Shown: positions 1 through 9,349, numbered from the stretch's first letter. The stretch: 64,000 bases of DNA from Pseudomonadota bacterium (GCA_023412495.1 JAEYNP010000150.1:1-64000); one strand, 5' to 3'. Numbers and translations are program-made. Notes: generated by a model not told the origin, from the letters alone.

Positions 1-1
1 C

Positions 2-118
2 TACCTGACGACCTGCAGAAAGCAGGATGTGTCGGCTACGGAAGCACTGCGTCTATTATTCCAAGGCAAATGGCCGGCATTCATGGATTCGGCTGTAGCT
101 GAAATGGGTGCTGAATAG
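2..118 (+). CDS. C-terminal end of a possible transposase (cut by window edge)
   Basis: An open frame enters from the left edge and ends at a TAG at 116-118, leaving 38 residues. The tail has the pattern of a basic helix followed by a Trp-Pro pair near the end (ALRLLFQGKWPAF), which resembles the C-termini of some DDE transposases such as IS66-type proteins. This is a resemblance, not an identification, because no catalytic residues lie inside the window. The broken nuclease gene next to it fits a disturbed accessory region. Confidence 0.35.
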   Translation, partial: YLTTCRKQDVSATEALRLLFQGKWPAFMDSAVAEMGAE

Positions 119-438
119 TTACGAAATAAAAACCTCAAGTATTTTGATGTTTAGCGAATCAAGTCCATACTTTGAATTTTAGCTGAAAAATATAGCTATT
201 TTTCATTCTCCTCATGAGAATCCTCTGTTATGAGGAAATCGTGACGGAAATTTCGACGTTTCCGGCTTAGAACCACGTATATACAGTAGTAATAAAGTCG
301 ATGCGGATGCAAATTAGATTTTGACTCGGTCTGGGAAACTTTGAGATGGTCAACACTGATAGATATATGAACTTTGGTAAAATTGACTTTCAGAAATTAG
401 GGATCATTTCCTTTACTCCCTTTGGTATGTATCTTATC
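119..438. other. AT-rich intergenic stretch, no gene seen
   Basis: No convincing coding frame is present. The stretch is much more AT-rich than the rest of the window. It holds a perfect 8-bp stem with a 4-base loop at 185-204 (GAAAAATA/TATTTTTC) and a weaker inverted pair CCTCAT/ATGAGG just after it. The stem could act as a bidirectional terminator between the two flanking converging frames, but there is no further support. Confidence 0.4.
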
Positions 439-1584
439 TCATTCCTCGCTCTCCGTTTCGCCGAATTCCGCCTCTAGTTCTTCAATAGATGGAAGACTTG
501 CTTTCAGGTTATCGGGTAGGGCGCGAGTCAGCTGATATTCCGACACACCCATCGGTTTCCGAATATCGCTCAAAGATATTCCACTACCACCCGGTCGCGG
601 GATTTACACAGCAGAATACCGATTGTCGGCTCATCTTTTTCCCCTCGCAGCTGCTCATCCACCGCCTTCAGGTAAAAATTCAGTTTGCCCGCATACTCAG
701 GCTCAAATTCACCAGTTTTCAGCTTAAGCACCACATAACAGTGCAGCTTTGTATGATAAAAAAGCAGATCAAGGAAGAAATCCCGCTCGCCAACCTGCAA
801 ACCCTGTTGTCGCCCAACAAAGGCAAACCCTGCTCCCAGTTCAAGCAAAAATTTTGTAATATGATCCATCAGCGCCTTTTCCAGTTCCCGCTCGTTGTAA
901 TCCTCAGTTAGCGTCAGGAAATTCAAAGTTGTACGGATCCTTGATCAGCTGTTGGGCCAAATCCGATTGCGGAGCCGGCAGCGTCTCGGCAAAATTGGTG
1001 ACCGCCTTACCTTCCCGCAGATACAGGCCTATTTCGATCTGATGGGTCAGGACATTCCGGCTCCAGTTGTGCTCAACCGTCTTTCTCACATAATAGAGCG
1101 CCTCGGCCGCATCCCTGCATTTGGAAATGATAACCAGGTTATGGCTCCAGGGGATGAGAACCAAGAGGGCCACAACCTGTTGCCTTCTTGACTGGGGACC
1201 AGCTTTCCCCTCTTTATCCATGGCGTCCGGCTTCGGCAATTGCGCAACAGCTTGTTGCGTAATTTGGCCACAATAGGTTTCCAGAGCAGGAATCCCTTCT
1301 GCGTAAAAGATATACCATTGCCGAATACACTCGAGATTTCGCTTTGAGAACCCCTTCATGTCTGGAAATTCCGCCATCAAATCCTCGCTCAGTTGCTTCA
1401 GGAAACCACTGCCCCATTTGGCCGATTTCTGGCGCTCCACAATATCCGCTCCCAACTCCCAATAGAAAGACAGCAACGCTCTGTTTACCTGCACCGCCGC
1501 CTTCACTTGCGCTTGCCGCACCCGTTGCTTGATATCTTTCAGCCAATCGCGGTATTCTGATGATCTGATGGGTTGGTTGGTCAT
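439..1584 (-). pseudogene. Frameshifted YhcG/DUF1016 PDDEXK nuclease
   Basis: Three consecutive reading frames on the minus strand together spell a YhcG-type protein (DUF1016 N-terminal domain plus PDDEXK nuclease domain), a family linked to restriction and anti-phage loci. Frame one (1584-904) carries the N-terminal domain up to DPYNFEF. The continuation FLTLTEDYNERELEKAL lies in a second frame (926-570) and contains the nuclease core GERDFFLDLLFYH. That frame stops after RVVVEYL, and the expected tail LSDIRKPMGVSEYQL continues in a third frame to a TGA at 439-441. At least two single-base indels, near 915 and 575, are therefore needed. The N-terminal part also carries an unusual insert around KPDAMDKEGKAGPQSRR. 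Either the gene is decayed or the sequence has indel errors. Confidence 0.8.
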
Positions 1585-1736
1585 GTTTTATCGGCCTCCT
1601 CGTGGCGCTTGCTTTCTTTGCTGGGCTCGTCTGATGACATTGGATAACTCATGACTTTTGCTCATTGCCAGCTTTCCGACAACCGTCCGATCAAAATCGA
1701 TAGGAGATATCTGGACTCGCAATAAAATGAATTATC

Positions 1737-4130
1737 TTAACTTTCCAGGGCTTCACGCAGCTTCGCCCCCAGGTCTTTTTTTGAAAATGGCTTCTGAATG
1801 AAATGCACACCTTCGTCCAGCACGCCGTGATGGGCGATTACGTTGGCGGTGTAGCCGGACATAAAAAGACGCTTGAGTTTCGGGTAGTGGGAAAGGAGGT
1901 TTTTGGCTAAATCCCGGCCATTCATCTCAGGCATCACCACATCGGTCATCAACAGGTCGATCCGTCCCTTATAACCATGAGCCAGATGGATGGCCTCGCC
2001 GGGGGTGGCGGCAGCCACCACGGTGTAACCAAGTCGTTCCAGCATTTTTGTGGTCATGCCCAAAATAGCCGTTTCGTCTTCCACCAGCAGGACGGTCTCT
2101 TTTCCCTGTTCGGCGGGCAGGTCCGGTACCTTTTCCACCACCTCGTCTGATTTAACTGCATATACTGGTAAATAGACCTTGAAGGTCGTTCCTTGGCCCG
2201 GCTCGCTATATACGTTGATGAAACCGTTATTCTGCTTGACGATGCCAAAAACTGATGCCAGTCCCAGCCCGGTGCCCTGGCCATTGTCTTTGGTGGTGAA
2301 AAAAGGTTCGAAGATCTGACTCAGTGTTTTCTTGTCCATACCGCAGCCGTCATCGCTTACCTCCAGTAGTACGTATTCTCCAGGAAGAGACTCCAAATGG
2401 TCGTTGCAATAGGCCTCATCAAATATTTTTGTATCAGTTTCGATGGTGACTTTGCCCACGCCGGTGATGGCATCTCGGGCGTTGACACAGAGGTTGGCGA
2501 GGAGCTGGTCGATCTGAGCGGGATCGACCTTGATTGGCTGTAGGTTTGTTTTGGGAAGCCAGAGAATATCAATATGCTCACCGATCAGCTGACGGAGCAT
2601 CTTGAGCATCCCCTCAACAGTTTCATTTAGATCGATTACCTTAGGAGCAACGGTCTGCTTGCGGGCAAAGGCAAGCAGTTGACGGGTCAGGGCGGCCGAA
2701 CGTTCAGCGGCCTGTTTAATGGAGTAAAGGTCAGCATAAAGTGGAGACGCTGGATCTGTCTCTTCAAGAACCATCTCCGTATGGCCAAGAATCACTCCTA
2801 GCATGTTGTTAAAGTCATGGGCTACACCACCAGCCAGACGGCCAACCGACTCCATCTTCTGGGCCTGAAAAAGCTGAGCCTGAAGTTTTTCCCGTTCCAT
2901 TTCGGCCTCTTTGCGCTTGGTAATGTCTATATGGCACCCCACCATGCGAACCGGGGACCAGTCATTGGCCCATTCAACAACCCGCCCTGCGCAGATTACC
3001 CAAACCGTGGATCCGTCCCTGTGCCGGTATCGGACTTCGTTGTAAAAAGGTTCCAGACCGCGGCTCTTGACATGTCTATCAAAAACCTCAAGTACGCCGG
3101 GAAGATCCTCAGAGAAAATGATTTTTTGCCAGACCTCTGGCGAATTCTCCATTTCGTGGTCTTCATACCCGAACATTCGCTTGAAGGTCGGGCTCAGGTA
3201 TTCGGTGTTATCTACCAGGTTCCAATCCCAAAATCCGGAAAGCGTAGTTTCAAGTATATCTTTAAGTATTTCCTCGCTTTTCCGAATGGCATTTTCCGCA
3301 CGCTTTAGCTCGGTGATGTCCTGGACGGCAGTTCGGACAGCCTTAATATTACCGTCTTCGTCCATTAGCAACCGATCTTCAATCACTCCGGGAAAAGTAG
3401 TCCCATCTTTTCGTCGATAGGTTCGCTCCCAACCAACAGCCGGAGGTCTGACGCCGTTCAGTTTAGCCAAAATTTGCTCGCGAGCAAATTCATCGACAAT
3501 GAATTTCCAGCAAGGTTGACCGATCATCTCCTCAGCGGTATAACCCAGCATCTTCAAGTGTGTATGATTAACCCGAATGATATTTCCATGGAGATCGTAT
3601 TCAAAATAGCCTATCGGAGCCTCATCATAAAGATTTCGAAATTCTTCCTCAGATTTTCTCAGCTGCTCTTCGGCCTGAATGCGCTCGGTAATATCATGAA
3701 ATAGGCAGTGGGTCTGCTGAAAGTTGCCATTTTTATCTCTGCTTATTTTCCCGGTGAAAGAAACAAGAATAAGATCTCCGTTTTTCTTGATCATTTCAAA
3801 CTCAACCCCAAGAATTTCACCTATAGACTTGAACCGAGGGAAATTTTCTTTAAAATGACCCCGCCAATGAGGGTGAAGAAATTCCGCAAAAGACTTGCCA
3901 ATAACCTCTTCTTTTGCATAACCGAGTGTTTCCAGCCAAGTTTGGTTTACAACCAAAAAATGGCCATTTTCATCCAGTGATTGATAACCGAGTGGTGCTT
4001 TTTCATAGAGCCTTTTGAACAAGCTTTCATTTTCCTTCGAAACCTCCAATAAATATATGTACTCGGATTGGATGGTTTCGAGTTCCTGAATTCGTCTTTC
4101 CAATTCTTCATAGGAAGGTTTTTCTGACAT
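1737..4130 (-). CDS. Triple-PAS hybrid sensor histidine kinase with C-terminal receiver
   Basis: The 797-residue protein has no membrane segment and should be cytoplasmic. A short coiled coil is followed by three PAS domains (about 36-150, 165-280, 290-405). Next come a HisKA helix pair with phosphoacceptor H438 in GGVAHDFNNMLG, an HATPase domain (N-box DQLLANLCVNARDAI, DDGCGM, GTGLGLA) and a receiver domain from about 680 with the phosphorylatable Asp in LLMTDVVMPEMNG and the Lys in IQKPF. The VAHDFNNML signature is typical of the BaeS/NtrB-like hybrid kinases common in Desulfobacterota. It stands alone, so its output partner is unknown. The PAS domains could sense redox or small ligands, but none has a recognisable cofactor motif. 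Confidence 0.9.
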   Translation of the reverse strand: MSEKPSYEELERRIQELETIQSEYIYLLEVSKENESLFKRLYEKAPLGYQSLDENGHFLVVNQTWLETLGYAKEEVIGKSFAEFLHPHWRGHFKENFPRFKSIGEILGVEFEMIKKNGDLILVSFTGKISRDKNGNFQQTHCLFHDITERIQAEEQLRKSEEEFRNLYDEAPIGYFEYDLHGNIIRVNHTHLKMLGYTAEEMIGQPCWKFIVDEFAREQILAKLNGVRPPAVGWERTYRRKDGTTFPGVIEDRLLMDEDGNIKAVRTAVQDITELKRAENAIRKSEEILKDILETTLSGFWDWNLVDNTEYLSPTFKRMFGYEDHEMENSPEVWQKIIFSEDLPGVLEVFDRHVKSRGLEPFYNEVRYRHRDGSTVWVICAGRVVEWANDWSPVRMVGCHIDITKRKEAEMEREKLQAQLFQAQKMESVGRLAGGVAHDFNNMLGVILGHTEMVLEETDPASPLYADLYSIKQAAERSAALTRQLLAFARKQTVAPKVIDLNETVEGMLKMLRQLIGEHIDILWLPKTNLQPIKVDPAQIDQLLANLCVNARDAITGVGKVTIETDTKIFDEAYCNDHLESLPGEYVLLEVSDDGCGMDKKTLSQIFEPFFTTKDNGQGTGLGLASVFGIVKQNNGFINVYSEPGQGTTFKVYLPVYAVKSDEVVEKVPDLPAEQGKETVLLVEDETAILGMTTKMLERLGYTVVAAATPGEAIHLAHGYKGRIDLLMTDVVMPEMNGRDLAKNLLSHYPKLKRLFMSGYTANVIAHHGVLDEGVHFIQKPFSKKDLGAKLREALES

Positions 4131-4453
4131 ATTAGTACCTAAATTAGCCTTATGCGCGGCGCAATTATTCGATTTGATGAATCTATATAATCTCCGCTTT
4201 CTAGGCGTCCTTTTTCACGAATTGTTGAACTGTCTTTTTAAGCGCCTTTGCGTTTTCAAGATATTGCTATGAATGGATCGGAACCTGTTTCTATAATATT
4301 TGTCTCGCAACGCCAATTGTTTTGTCTCCTTTTTTAGGTGTATAGGAGATATATTGACTTTAATAACATTTTGCTCGCCGAACCCGCGCGGTTTGTAGGG
4401 CCGGTGGAGCAAATGGTTATCTATTTATGTCTTTTGAATATTAGATTTTATAG
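4131..4453. other. Intergenic stretch with nothing recognisable
   Basis: AT-rich spacer between the hybrid kinase start and the VF530 gene end. A 65-codon open frame on the minus strand (4215-4412) has no family resemblance, poor codon use and no ribosome binding site. The stretch probably carries the kinase promoter, but no clear -35/-10 pair was found. Confidence 0.4.
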
Positions 4454-4720
4454 CTATTTAGCATTGTTTCGAGGTTGCTCTTTTTCTTTGCGGATCACAA
4501 AGTGATAGAGATAGAGTTTTTCAATTTTCTCTCTTGCCCAAGGGGTTTTACGAAGGAACTTTAAACTAGTATTAAATGTTGGATTCACACCGAACACTTT
4601 AATTTTGATTTTATCAGCGAGGTAGGGAAAACCGTGGTATTCCACTAAGTCTTCTAGCATGTCTTTGAGCGTTACTCCATGCAAGGGGTCTTTATTTTTG
4701 GAATCTTTATTTTCTGTCAT
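4454..4720 (-). CDS. VF530 family DNA-binding protein (DUF2132)
   Basis: An 88-residue protein starting at MTENKDSKNKDPLHG. The core DPLHGVTLKDMLEDLV, then GFNPTF-like GVNPTFNTSLKFLRKTPWAR and a basic end, matches the VF530 family, a small alpha/beta fold known as a putative DNA-binding protein (PF09905). The frame is open ten codons further upstream (to 4750), but the family normally begins shortly before DPLHG, so the internal ATG is chosen. It is a single gene; its function in the cell is not established. Confidence 0.85.
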   Translation of the reverse strand: MTENKDSKNKDPLHGVTLKDMLEDLVEYHGFPYLADKIKIKVFGVNPTFNTSLKFLRKTPWAREKIEKLYLYHFVIRKEKEQPRNNAK

Positions 4721-4907
4721 CGGCTCATTCTTTGATGGTATGGATCGCACCTCAAGTGAGGTTAAATGGCATAGACCAGCACTTTTCTCTCATAGAGATA
4801 TGTTGACTTATGACTTTGATGGCACTCCATCACATTTTCACTTAAAGAGCAATCCTTTCTTCAGCACCAGTTGCCCAACCGGTTGGGCACGACTCCATCC
4901 AGGCTAT

Positions 4908-5924
4908 TTAATGTTGAATAGTGATCTTGCCAAAATGCTGACCACTGGAAAGGTGTTTTAACGCAGTTCGAATTTCATCGAAAGCAAAAGTTTTATCAAT
5001 TACGGGATGAACCCTATGTTGTGCAATTGCTTTGGCCATATTGATGAAGTCCTCGCGGCTTCCGACGGTGATTCCTTGCATTCGAACATGTCGAGTAACA
5101 ACAGGCCCGAGAGGAATATCCAGCTTTCCCCCTGCAAGTACGCCGATCAAACTTATCGTTCCCCCTGTTCGAATAGCGCGAAGAGACTGAGGCAATGTTC
5201 CCTGACCACCGACCTCGACAATATGGTCGACGCCATCTCCTCCCGAAATTTCACGAACGCGTTTGCCCCATTCCGGGACGCCACGATAGTTGATGAATTC
5301 ATCGGCGCCCATTGATCGTACTTTCGCCAATTTATCGTCACTGGACGAGATTATAATCACATAAGCTCCAAGCATTTTCGCAAACTGCAAGGCAAAGAGC
5401 GAGACACCACCAGTACCTTGGACTAATACTTTATCACCGGGCTTGACGCCACCCTCCGTGATTAACGCTCTCCAGGCGGTCACTGCTGCAGTCGGAAGAG
5501 AAGCAGCTTCCATGTCATCCAAATGAACTGGAGCAAGCGCTACGCCTCCTTCGGGAAGCACCATAAACTCAGCCATCGTTCCATCTATCTCACATCCCAA
5601 GCTAAGCGAGAGTTTCTCCTTGTCGGGCTCTTCCCCGCCTATCCAACTTTGAAAGAAAAGCGGGCAAACACGGTCCCCAACCCTGAGGTGCTTAACTCCC
5701 TCCCCCAATGTTTCTACTACACCAACACCATCGCTCAGCATGATCAACGGCAGGGTCTTCATTCTTGATCCATAGCCGCGCTCAGGAACGATAAGGTCTC
5801 GGTAATTCAGAGCTGATGCTTTCATTTGTATACGTACTTCACCTGGGCCGGGCATTGGATCCGGTCGCGAGCTTATACGCGCATTCTCAATAGACCAGCT
5901 ATCTTCGACTTGAAACACTCTCAT
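4908..5924 (-). CDS. Zinc-independent medium-chain dehydrogenase/reductase (quinone oxidoreductase-like)
   Basis: The 338 residues fit the MDR superfamily (COG0604-like alcohol/quinone oxidoreductases), which transfer hydride from NAD(P)H. The N-terminal GroES-like half has LNYRDL and PLIMLSDGVGVVE. The Rossmann half has the nucleotide motif VQGTGGVSLFALQFAKMLGA and the signature SMGADEFINY. The structural-zinc cysteine cluster and the usual catalytic Cys/His pair are absent, so a zinc-independent enzyme is more likely. A TATCCTCC-type ribosome binding site (minus strand AGGAGG) sits just before the ATG at 5924. No neighbour indicates a substrate. Confidence 0.88.
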   Translation of the reverse strand: MRVFQVEDSWSIENARISSRPDPMPGPGEVRIQMKASALNYRDLIVPERGYGSRMKTLPLIMLSDGVGVVETLGEGVKHLRVGDRVCPLFFQSWIGGEEPDKEKLSLSLGCEIDGTMAEFMVLPEGGVALAPVHLDDMEAASLPTAAVTAWRALITEGGVKPGDKVLVQGTGGVSLFALQFAKMLGAYVIIISSSDDKLAKVRSMGADEFINYRGVPEWGKRVREISGGDGVDHIVEVGGQGTLPQSLRAIRTGGTISLIGVLAGGKLDIPLGPVVTRHVRMQGITVGSREDFINMAKAIAQHRVHPVIDKTFAFDEIRTALKHLSSGQHFGKITIQH

Positions 5925-6186
5925 TTTATCCTCCTGGTTTACAGGATTTTTAGAAATAGAGGGAGTCCCGGAGAAAACTGAAAAATCACATCAATTGTAT
6001 AGCATCCAAAATGGCATATGCTTCAGAAAAATGCGAGGCGCAGGCCCTTCAGGTGGCATAGAGCGGACCAAACGGATCGCCTGCATCGCCAATCAAGTGG
6101 CGCGTGTTCATCGCACAAAGCGCCCGACTGATGAAGGATCAACATCGGCCTGCCTTTCAATGCGAGGTCGCTTGGCATTGCCCCCG

Positions 6187-6870
6187 CTAATGCTTCCTGA
6201 GTTCAACATTCACGAGGAACCTATACATTCCCGACAAGTGGTCGAAGCCTTCAAGAAGCGTGCTTGACAGCTTGTGGGACAACAGCGGAGCCATATCTAT
6301 GCTGCGGTTGGCGATGTAGAAGGACTTTCTCGCATACCAAGGGGCCAGTTCCGCTGGGAGAGACTCTGGGAGTGTCTGGCGTTTGTAGTTTTCCGCATTT
6401 ACATCGAATCCCTTCGGGATCGCCTTGATCGCTTGCTGGAACTCATGCGGGAACTCCAGCAGGCGATCTCGAAACAACCCTATCGTCGCAGGTGATGCGC
6501 GGTAGTATCCCAAGCCGTAATGCCACCAATCGGGGCCGAACTCGAAGAAATAGGTTGGGGCATCGGTCCAATTCTTCTTCGGTCTTTTAAAGGTCAGCCA
6601 AATGTTGTCGCGGTACAGCGATTTGTCGTTGGAAAAACGGGTATCCCGTCGTAAATGGGAGATTGTTTTCCCGATGGCAGGGCGTGTTTCTATGAGGTCG
6701 TCGATTTGTTGCATTGGCACACCCAAGGTCTCTATCAAAGCACGAAAGGGCAGCAGCAATTTGCTCTCGTAAATATGACGATGCTCCTCAAACCATTCCT
6801 TCCGGTTGTGCTGATGAACATCCCTCAAAAAGGCAAAAGCATCTTTGTCAAAGCCAGTAAACGTGGTCAT
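6187..6870 (-). CDS. DUF2461 family protein (TIGR02453)
   Basis: A 227-residue soluble protein. The N-terminal FTGFDKDAFAFLRDVHQHNRKEWF and the later ISHLRRDTRFSNDKSLYRDNIW and FEFGPDWWHYGLGYY are hallmark blocks of the DUF2461/TIGR02453 family. Length is typical (about 220). Members are widespread and uncharacterised, so no function is assigned. It is not co-directional with close neighbours and appears to be a single-gene unit. Confidence 0.9.
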   Translation of the reverse strand: MTTFTGFDKDAFAFLRDVHQHNRKEWFEEHRHIYESKLLLPFRALIETLGVPMQQIDDLIETRPAIGKTISHLRRDTRFSNDKSLYRDNIWLTFKRPKKNWTDAPTYFFEFGPDWWHYGLGYYRASPATIGLFRDRLLEFPHEFQQAIKAIPKGFDVNAENYKRQTLPESLPAELAPWYARKSFYIANRSIDMAPLLSHKLSSTLLEGFDHLSGMYRFLVNVELRKH

Positions 6871-7093
6871 GGCACTCCCCAGTGTTCAATAGCTAATGCG
6901 AAAACGGCCCGCCCGACTCATCGGAAATAAAAGTATTGAGGTTCGATGAAGTCCACATATTTCCAAAATATCATAACCGAAATCAGTGGCTACAGACAGA
7001 AAATTTTTCAGATATATTGGGCATATCGAGCTTCCCAGGAAAAGGAGATGTCCCTTGGCCTGCATGAGTTTCGATTACTTTCTTATCACCCCA

Positions 7094-7252
7094 TCACCAG
7101 AATTGTTCCAGTTCTTCTGCCGTGATCAGGCGGTAACTTGTGCTTCGCCCCCCGCCCGGATTTTGAATCAGAATGTGGCGGGCCACGAGTTCCCGCATAT
7201 CCCTCAGTGAAGTGTCGGGTAAGAACCGCAAATCATGCGGCGAATAACAGTC
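7094..7252 (-). pseudogene. Fic/DUF4172-like C-terminal winged-helix remnant
   Basis: A minus-strand frame ending at the TGA at 7094-7096 encodes DTSLRDMRELVARHILIQ, then NPGGGRSTSYRLI and a short acidic end. This is the pattern of the C-terminal winged-helix of Fic-family adenylyltransferase proteins and of some AlbA_2 regulators, where a helix pair ends in GGGRSTRYRL. The frame is closed by an in-frame TAA just beyond 7252 and no Fic core (HPFxxGNGR) exists upstream, so only a decayed tail survives. It abuts a second remnant on the opposite strand. Confidence 0.55.
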
Positions 7253-7264
7253 TTAACCGCCGCA

Positions 7265-7603
7265 AATTCAATCCATCAAGGCGCAACTGCGGCAGGGCCA
7301 TCAGCTGGTCGAGGCGACACTCGCTGCGGTAAATATCAGGCTCCGTTCGGTTATCGTGAGTTCGCTCGCGTTTTTCTTCGGCACTCTGCCTTTAAAGCTG
7401 ACCAAAGAAGCAGGCGCCAGGCGCAGAACGCTATCGGCATCGCTGTCACCGGTGGACTGCTCTCGGCCACCGATCTGCCTTTCATCCCGTTTTTCTTTGT
7501 CCTGATCTCGCGGCTGTTCAGGAAGAAGGACCGGAAACCGGTCGAGGGACCATCGGCAAAGATATTGAGGGTGAAATGCCCTGAACCAACCCAATGCCAT
7601 TGA
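7265..7603 (+). pseudogene. C-terminal remnant of an RND efflux pump (AcrB family)
   Basis: Two plus-strand frames together resemble the last transmembrane helices of an RND transporter. The first gives AQLRQGHQLVEATLAAVNIR followed by LRSVIVSSLAFFFGTLPL, matching the region before TM11 of AcrB-like proteins. After a frameshift around 7410-7430 the second frame gives AQNAIGIAVTGGLLSATDLP then FIPFFFVLISRLFRKK, matching the GAGAQNAIGTGVMGG helix and the final TM12 plus basic tail. Nothing upstream of 7265 resembles the rest of the roughly 1,000-residue pump. A similar degenerate segment lies on the minus strand near 63 kb. Confidence 0.7.
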
Positions 7604-7693
7604 CAAAGCCGGATCAAGCAAAAAAGTGAAAGATGATACCAGCGCTAAGACCCAATCCCACGACCTTTCATCGTTTGCAGCCTGGAGGATTTC

Positions 7694-8174
7694 ATGATGA
7701 AGAAAGCACTCATTTCCTCGTGGATCCTTTCAGTCGGTCTGTTGCTTGCCGGTCAGGCGATCGGGCTCCCAATCCCAGGACGAGCCCTCGGCCCCAAAAG
7801 ACCGTTACACGCGACAGGAGGACGCGGCCTCCGGGAAAGATCGACAACCATTCGAGGATACTGCTCGAAATGAGTCTCAGGACATCGATCAACAGCAATC
7901 TCCCCGACAGCAAATGCCGCTGCAGCAACAATTCGGCGTCTCCCCGCGATTCGACGACCGGAACGATCAACCTCGACACAGACAAATACAGGGCGAAGCG
8001 ACGATCAGCCGGGACAATCGTCGGATATGACCAGGGAACCGAATCCATTCTGAACCCGATGCCCAAGGGCCAGGTTGGAACGGCTTCAGAACAACATTCG
8101 AGCAGTTGCAACACTTAGCAGCCGCCGATGCGTCCCCGTTAAAAAATTCTCAAAACAAGGAAACACGCAGATGA
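7694..8174 (+). pseudogene. Frameshifted small secreted Gln-rich protein
   Basis: An ATG at 7694 with a good ribosome binding site (GGAGG at 7684-7688) starts a clear signal peptide, MMKKALISSWILSVGLLLAG. That frame soon becomes nonsense, while the next frame gives a hydrophilic Gln/Asp/Arg-rich chain (SQSQDEPSAPKDRYTRQ, QQQSPRQQMPLQQQFG). A further shift near 8000 and back is suggested by DDQPGQSSDMTREPNPF and then EPDAQGPGWNGFRTTFEQLQ. The last frame stops at 8172-8174, overlapping the next ATG in an ATGA. The composition continues sensibly across frames, so this was probably one secreted protein of about 155 residues with several indels. The family is not recognised. Confidence 0.55.
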
Positions 8175-8476
8175 ATATTTCAGAATGGCTGGATGAGCAG
8201 GAAGCACGAAATGTGGATGTGTCCCATATCGAATTGCCCAGAAACTTGTCCTATGACGAAGACCCGGATGAGGTTATTTATTACAAAGAGAACAAGCCCT
8301 GCGGCCTGTTTTGCACAGAAAACCATCCCTTCTCGATGGTCGAGCGGTTTGGACACTGGTATCACGGCAGAGGCCAAGACAAGAAAGCAGGTATTCATTC
8401 CTCGGCAATGCGCTGGAAGCTGTTTACAAGGGATAAGAACTTTGCCCTCGAAACGGCGAAAGCTCACATAGAATAA
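8171..8476 (+). CDS. Hypothetical protein, 101 residues
   Basis: I do not recognise this protein. The ATG at 8171 overlaps the stop of the upstream broken gene as ATGA, which supports this start rather than upstream in-frame codons. The protein is acidic, has no signal or membrane segment, and begins MNISEWLDEQEARNVDVSHI. The middle is rich in aromatic, His and Cys residues (CGLFCTENHPFSMVERFGHW), and could bind a metal, though this is only a guess. It ends with a helix (FALETAKAHIE). Codon usage looks coding. Confidence 0.6.
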   Translation: MNISEWLDEQEARNVDVSHIELPRNLSYDEDPDEVIYYKENKPCGLFCTENHPFSMVERFGHWYHGRGQDKKAGIHSSAMRWKLFTRDKNFALETAKAHIE

Positions 8477-8521
8477 AAGAATCAAACCGCCTTTTTCGCC
8501 GCCGCAAGACCGTACGATTCC

Positions 8522-9349
8522 TTACAAGGAAGGGACGTGTTCCTGAACCAGGTCCATCAGTTCCCGGGCCGGCGCCCAGACGCAGTGGTTGGGGCGGAGC
8601 GGCGAGTTGGCTCCGACATAGTATGCCCCCTCGAGAAGTTCGGTGCCGTAGTAGAAGAAGCCGCCTATGCCCTTGAGGCTTGCGGCGATGGTTGACGAAG
8701 ACACCCCCCGCGCTATCAGGAATTCGTGCACTGGGACGCACCAGCGTTCGCCCCGAAAGTCCCATTTCGTCCATCCCATGCCAACATCCGGACGGTCCGA
8801 CGAGAATGAGGTCCCATGGATCGGCGGCGTGACGACGAGTTCCAGAAACCAGTTTTTGTTGACCCTCGTGCCGGGGCAGGCCTTCCTGGTGGTGGGGTCG
8901 TCCCGGTGGAAGAGCACGGTGTCCCTGCCGGGCTTCAGGCCCAGCCAGTCGAGCAGGACCCGGCTGGCCGCGGCCGCCGTGGTCCAGCAGGCGAAGCCGC
9001 GACCGCTCCGAGGATCTTCCGAGTCGTAGTCGCCGAGGATCACCAGCCCGAAGGAGAAACTGTTGAAGCCGACCGCGTGCAGGCCGGTCTTGCCGAGATC
9101 GCACATGCCGAAGATCTGATCGTCATCGATGAAGAAATGGGGCCCGGCGCTCCAGTACTTCTCGTCGCGGTAAAAATGCCGCAGGTTCTCGATATGCTGG
9201 ATGACAAAACCCCGCGGCCGATCGGCAAGCGACGGGGCGGCGGTGTGGTGCAGGGTCACGGCCTTGCACCAGACGGGCGGGGCAAGCGTGGCGAGGTGGC
9301 GGCCAAGCGAGTCAGGCGTCCAGACGCGGCCTACATTTTCAAAGCCCAT
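8522..9349 (-). CDS. N-acetylmuramoyl-L-alanine amidase (Amidase_2/PGRP fold)
   Basis: The 275-residue protein has the zinc amidase fold that cleaves the amide between muramic acid and the stem peptide. Visible landmarks are VTLHHTAAP (zinc His about 34/35), FFIDDDQIFGMCDLGKTGLHA, the NSFSFGLVILGDYD strand, and HRDDPTTRKACPGT carrying the second zinc His and the Cys. There is no signal peptide, which suggests a cytoplasmic recycling or phage-lysin-like role, or release by lysis. About 80 C-terminal residues after LELVVTPP are not assigned to a known domain. A ribosome binding site AGAGG lies 5 bases before the ATG. It converges with the preceding small gene. Confidence 0.88.
   Translation of the reverse strand: MGFENVGRVWTPDSLGRHLATLAPPVWCKAVTLHHTAAPSLADRPRGFVIQHIENLRHFYRDEKYWSAGPHFFIDDDQIFGMCDLGKTGLHAVGFNSFSFGLVILGDYDSEDPRSGRGFACWTTAAAASRVLLDWLGLKPGRDTVLFHRDDPTTRKACPGTRVNKNWFLELVVTPPIHGTSFSSDRPDVGMGWTKWDFRGERWCVPVHEFLIARGVSSSTIAASLKGIGGFFYYGTELLEGAYYVGANSPLRPNHCVWAPARELMDLVQEHVPSL

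Noticed and set aside
1595..1734. Short minus-strand frame between the kinase and the nuclease gene (ISPIDFDRTVVGKLAMSK)
   Set aside because: It looks somewhat protein-like and might be the tail of a lost restriction-system gene, but 45 codons without a family match are not enough.
4215..4412. 65-codon minus-strand ORF
   Set aside because: No ribosome binding site, biased composition and no family resemblance.
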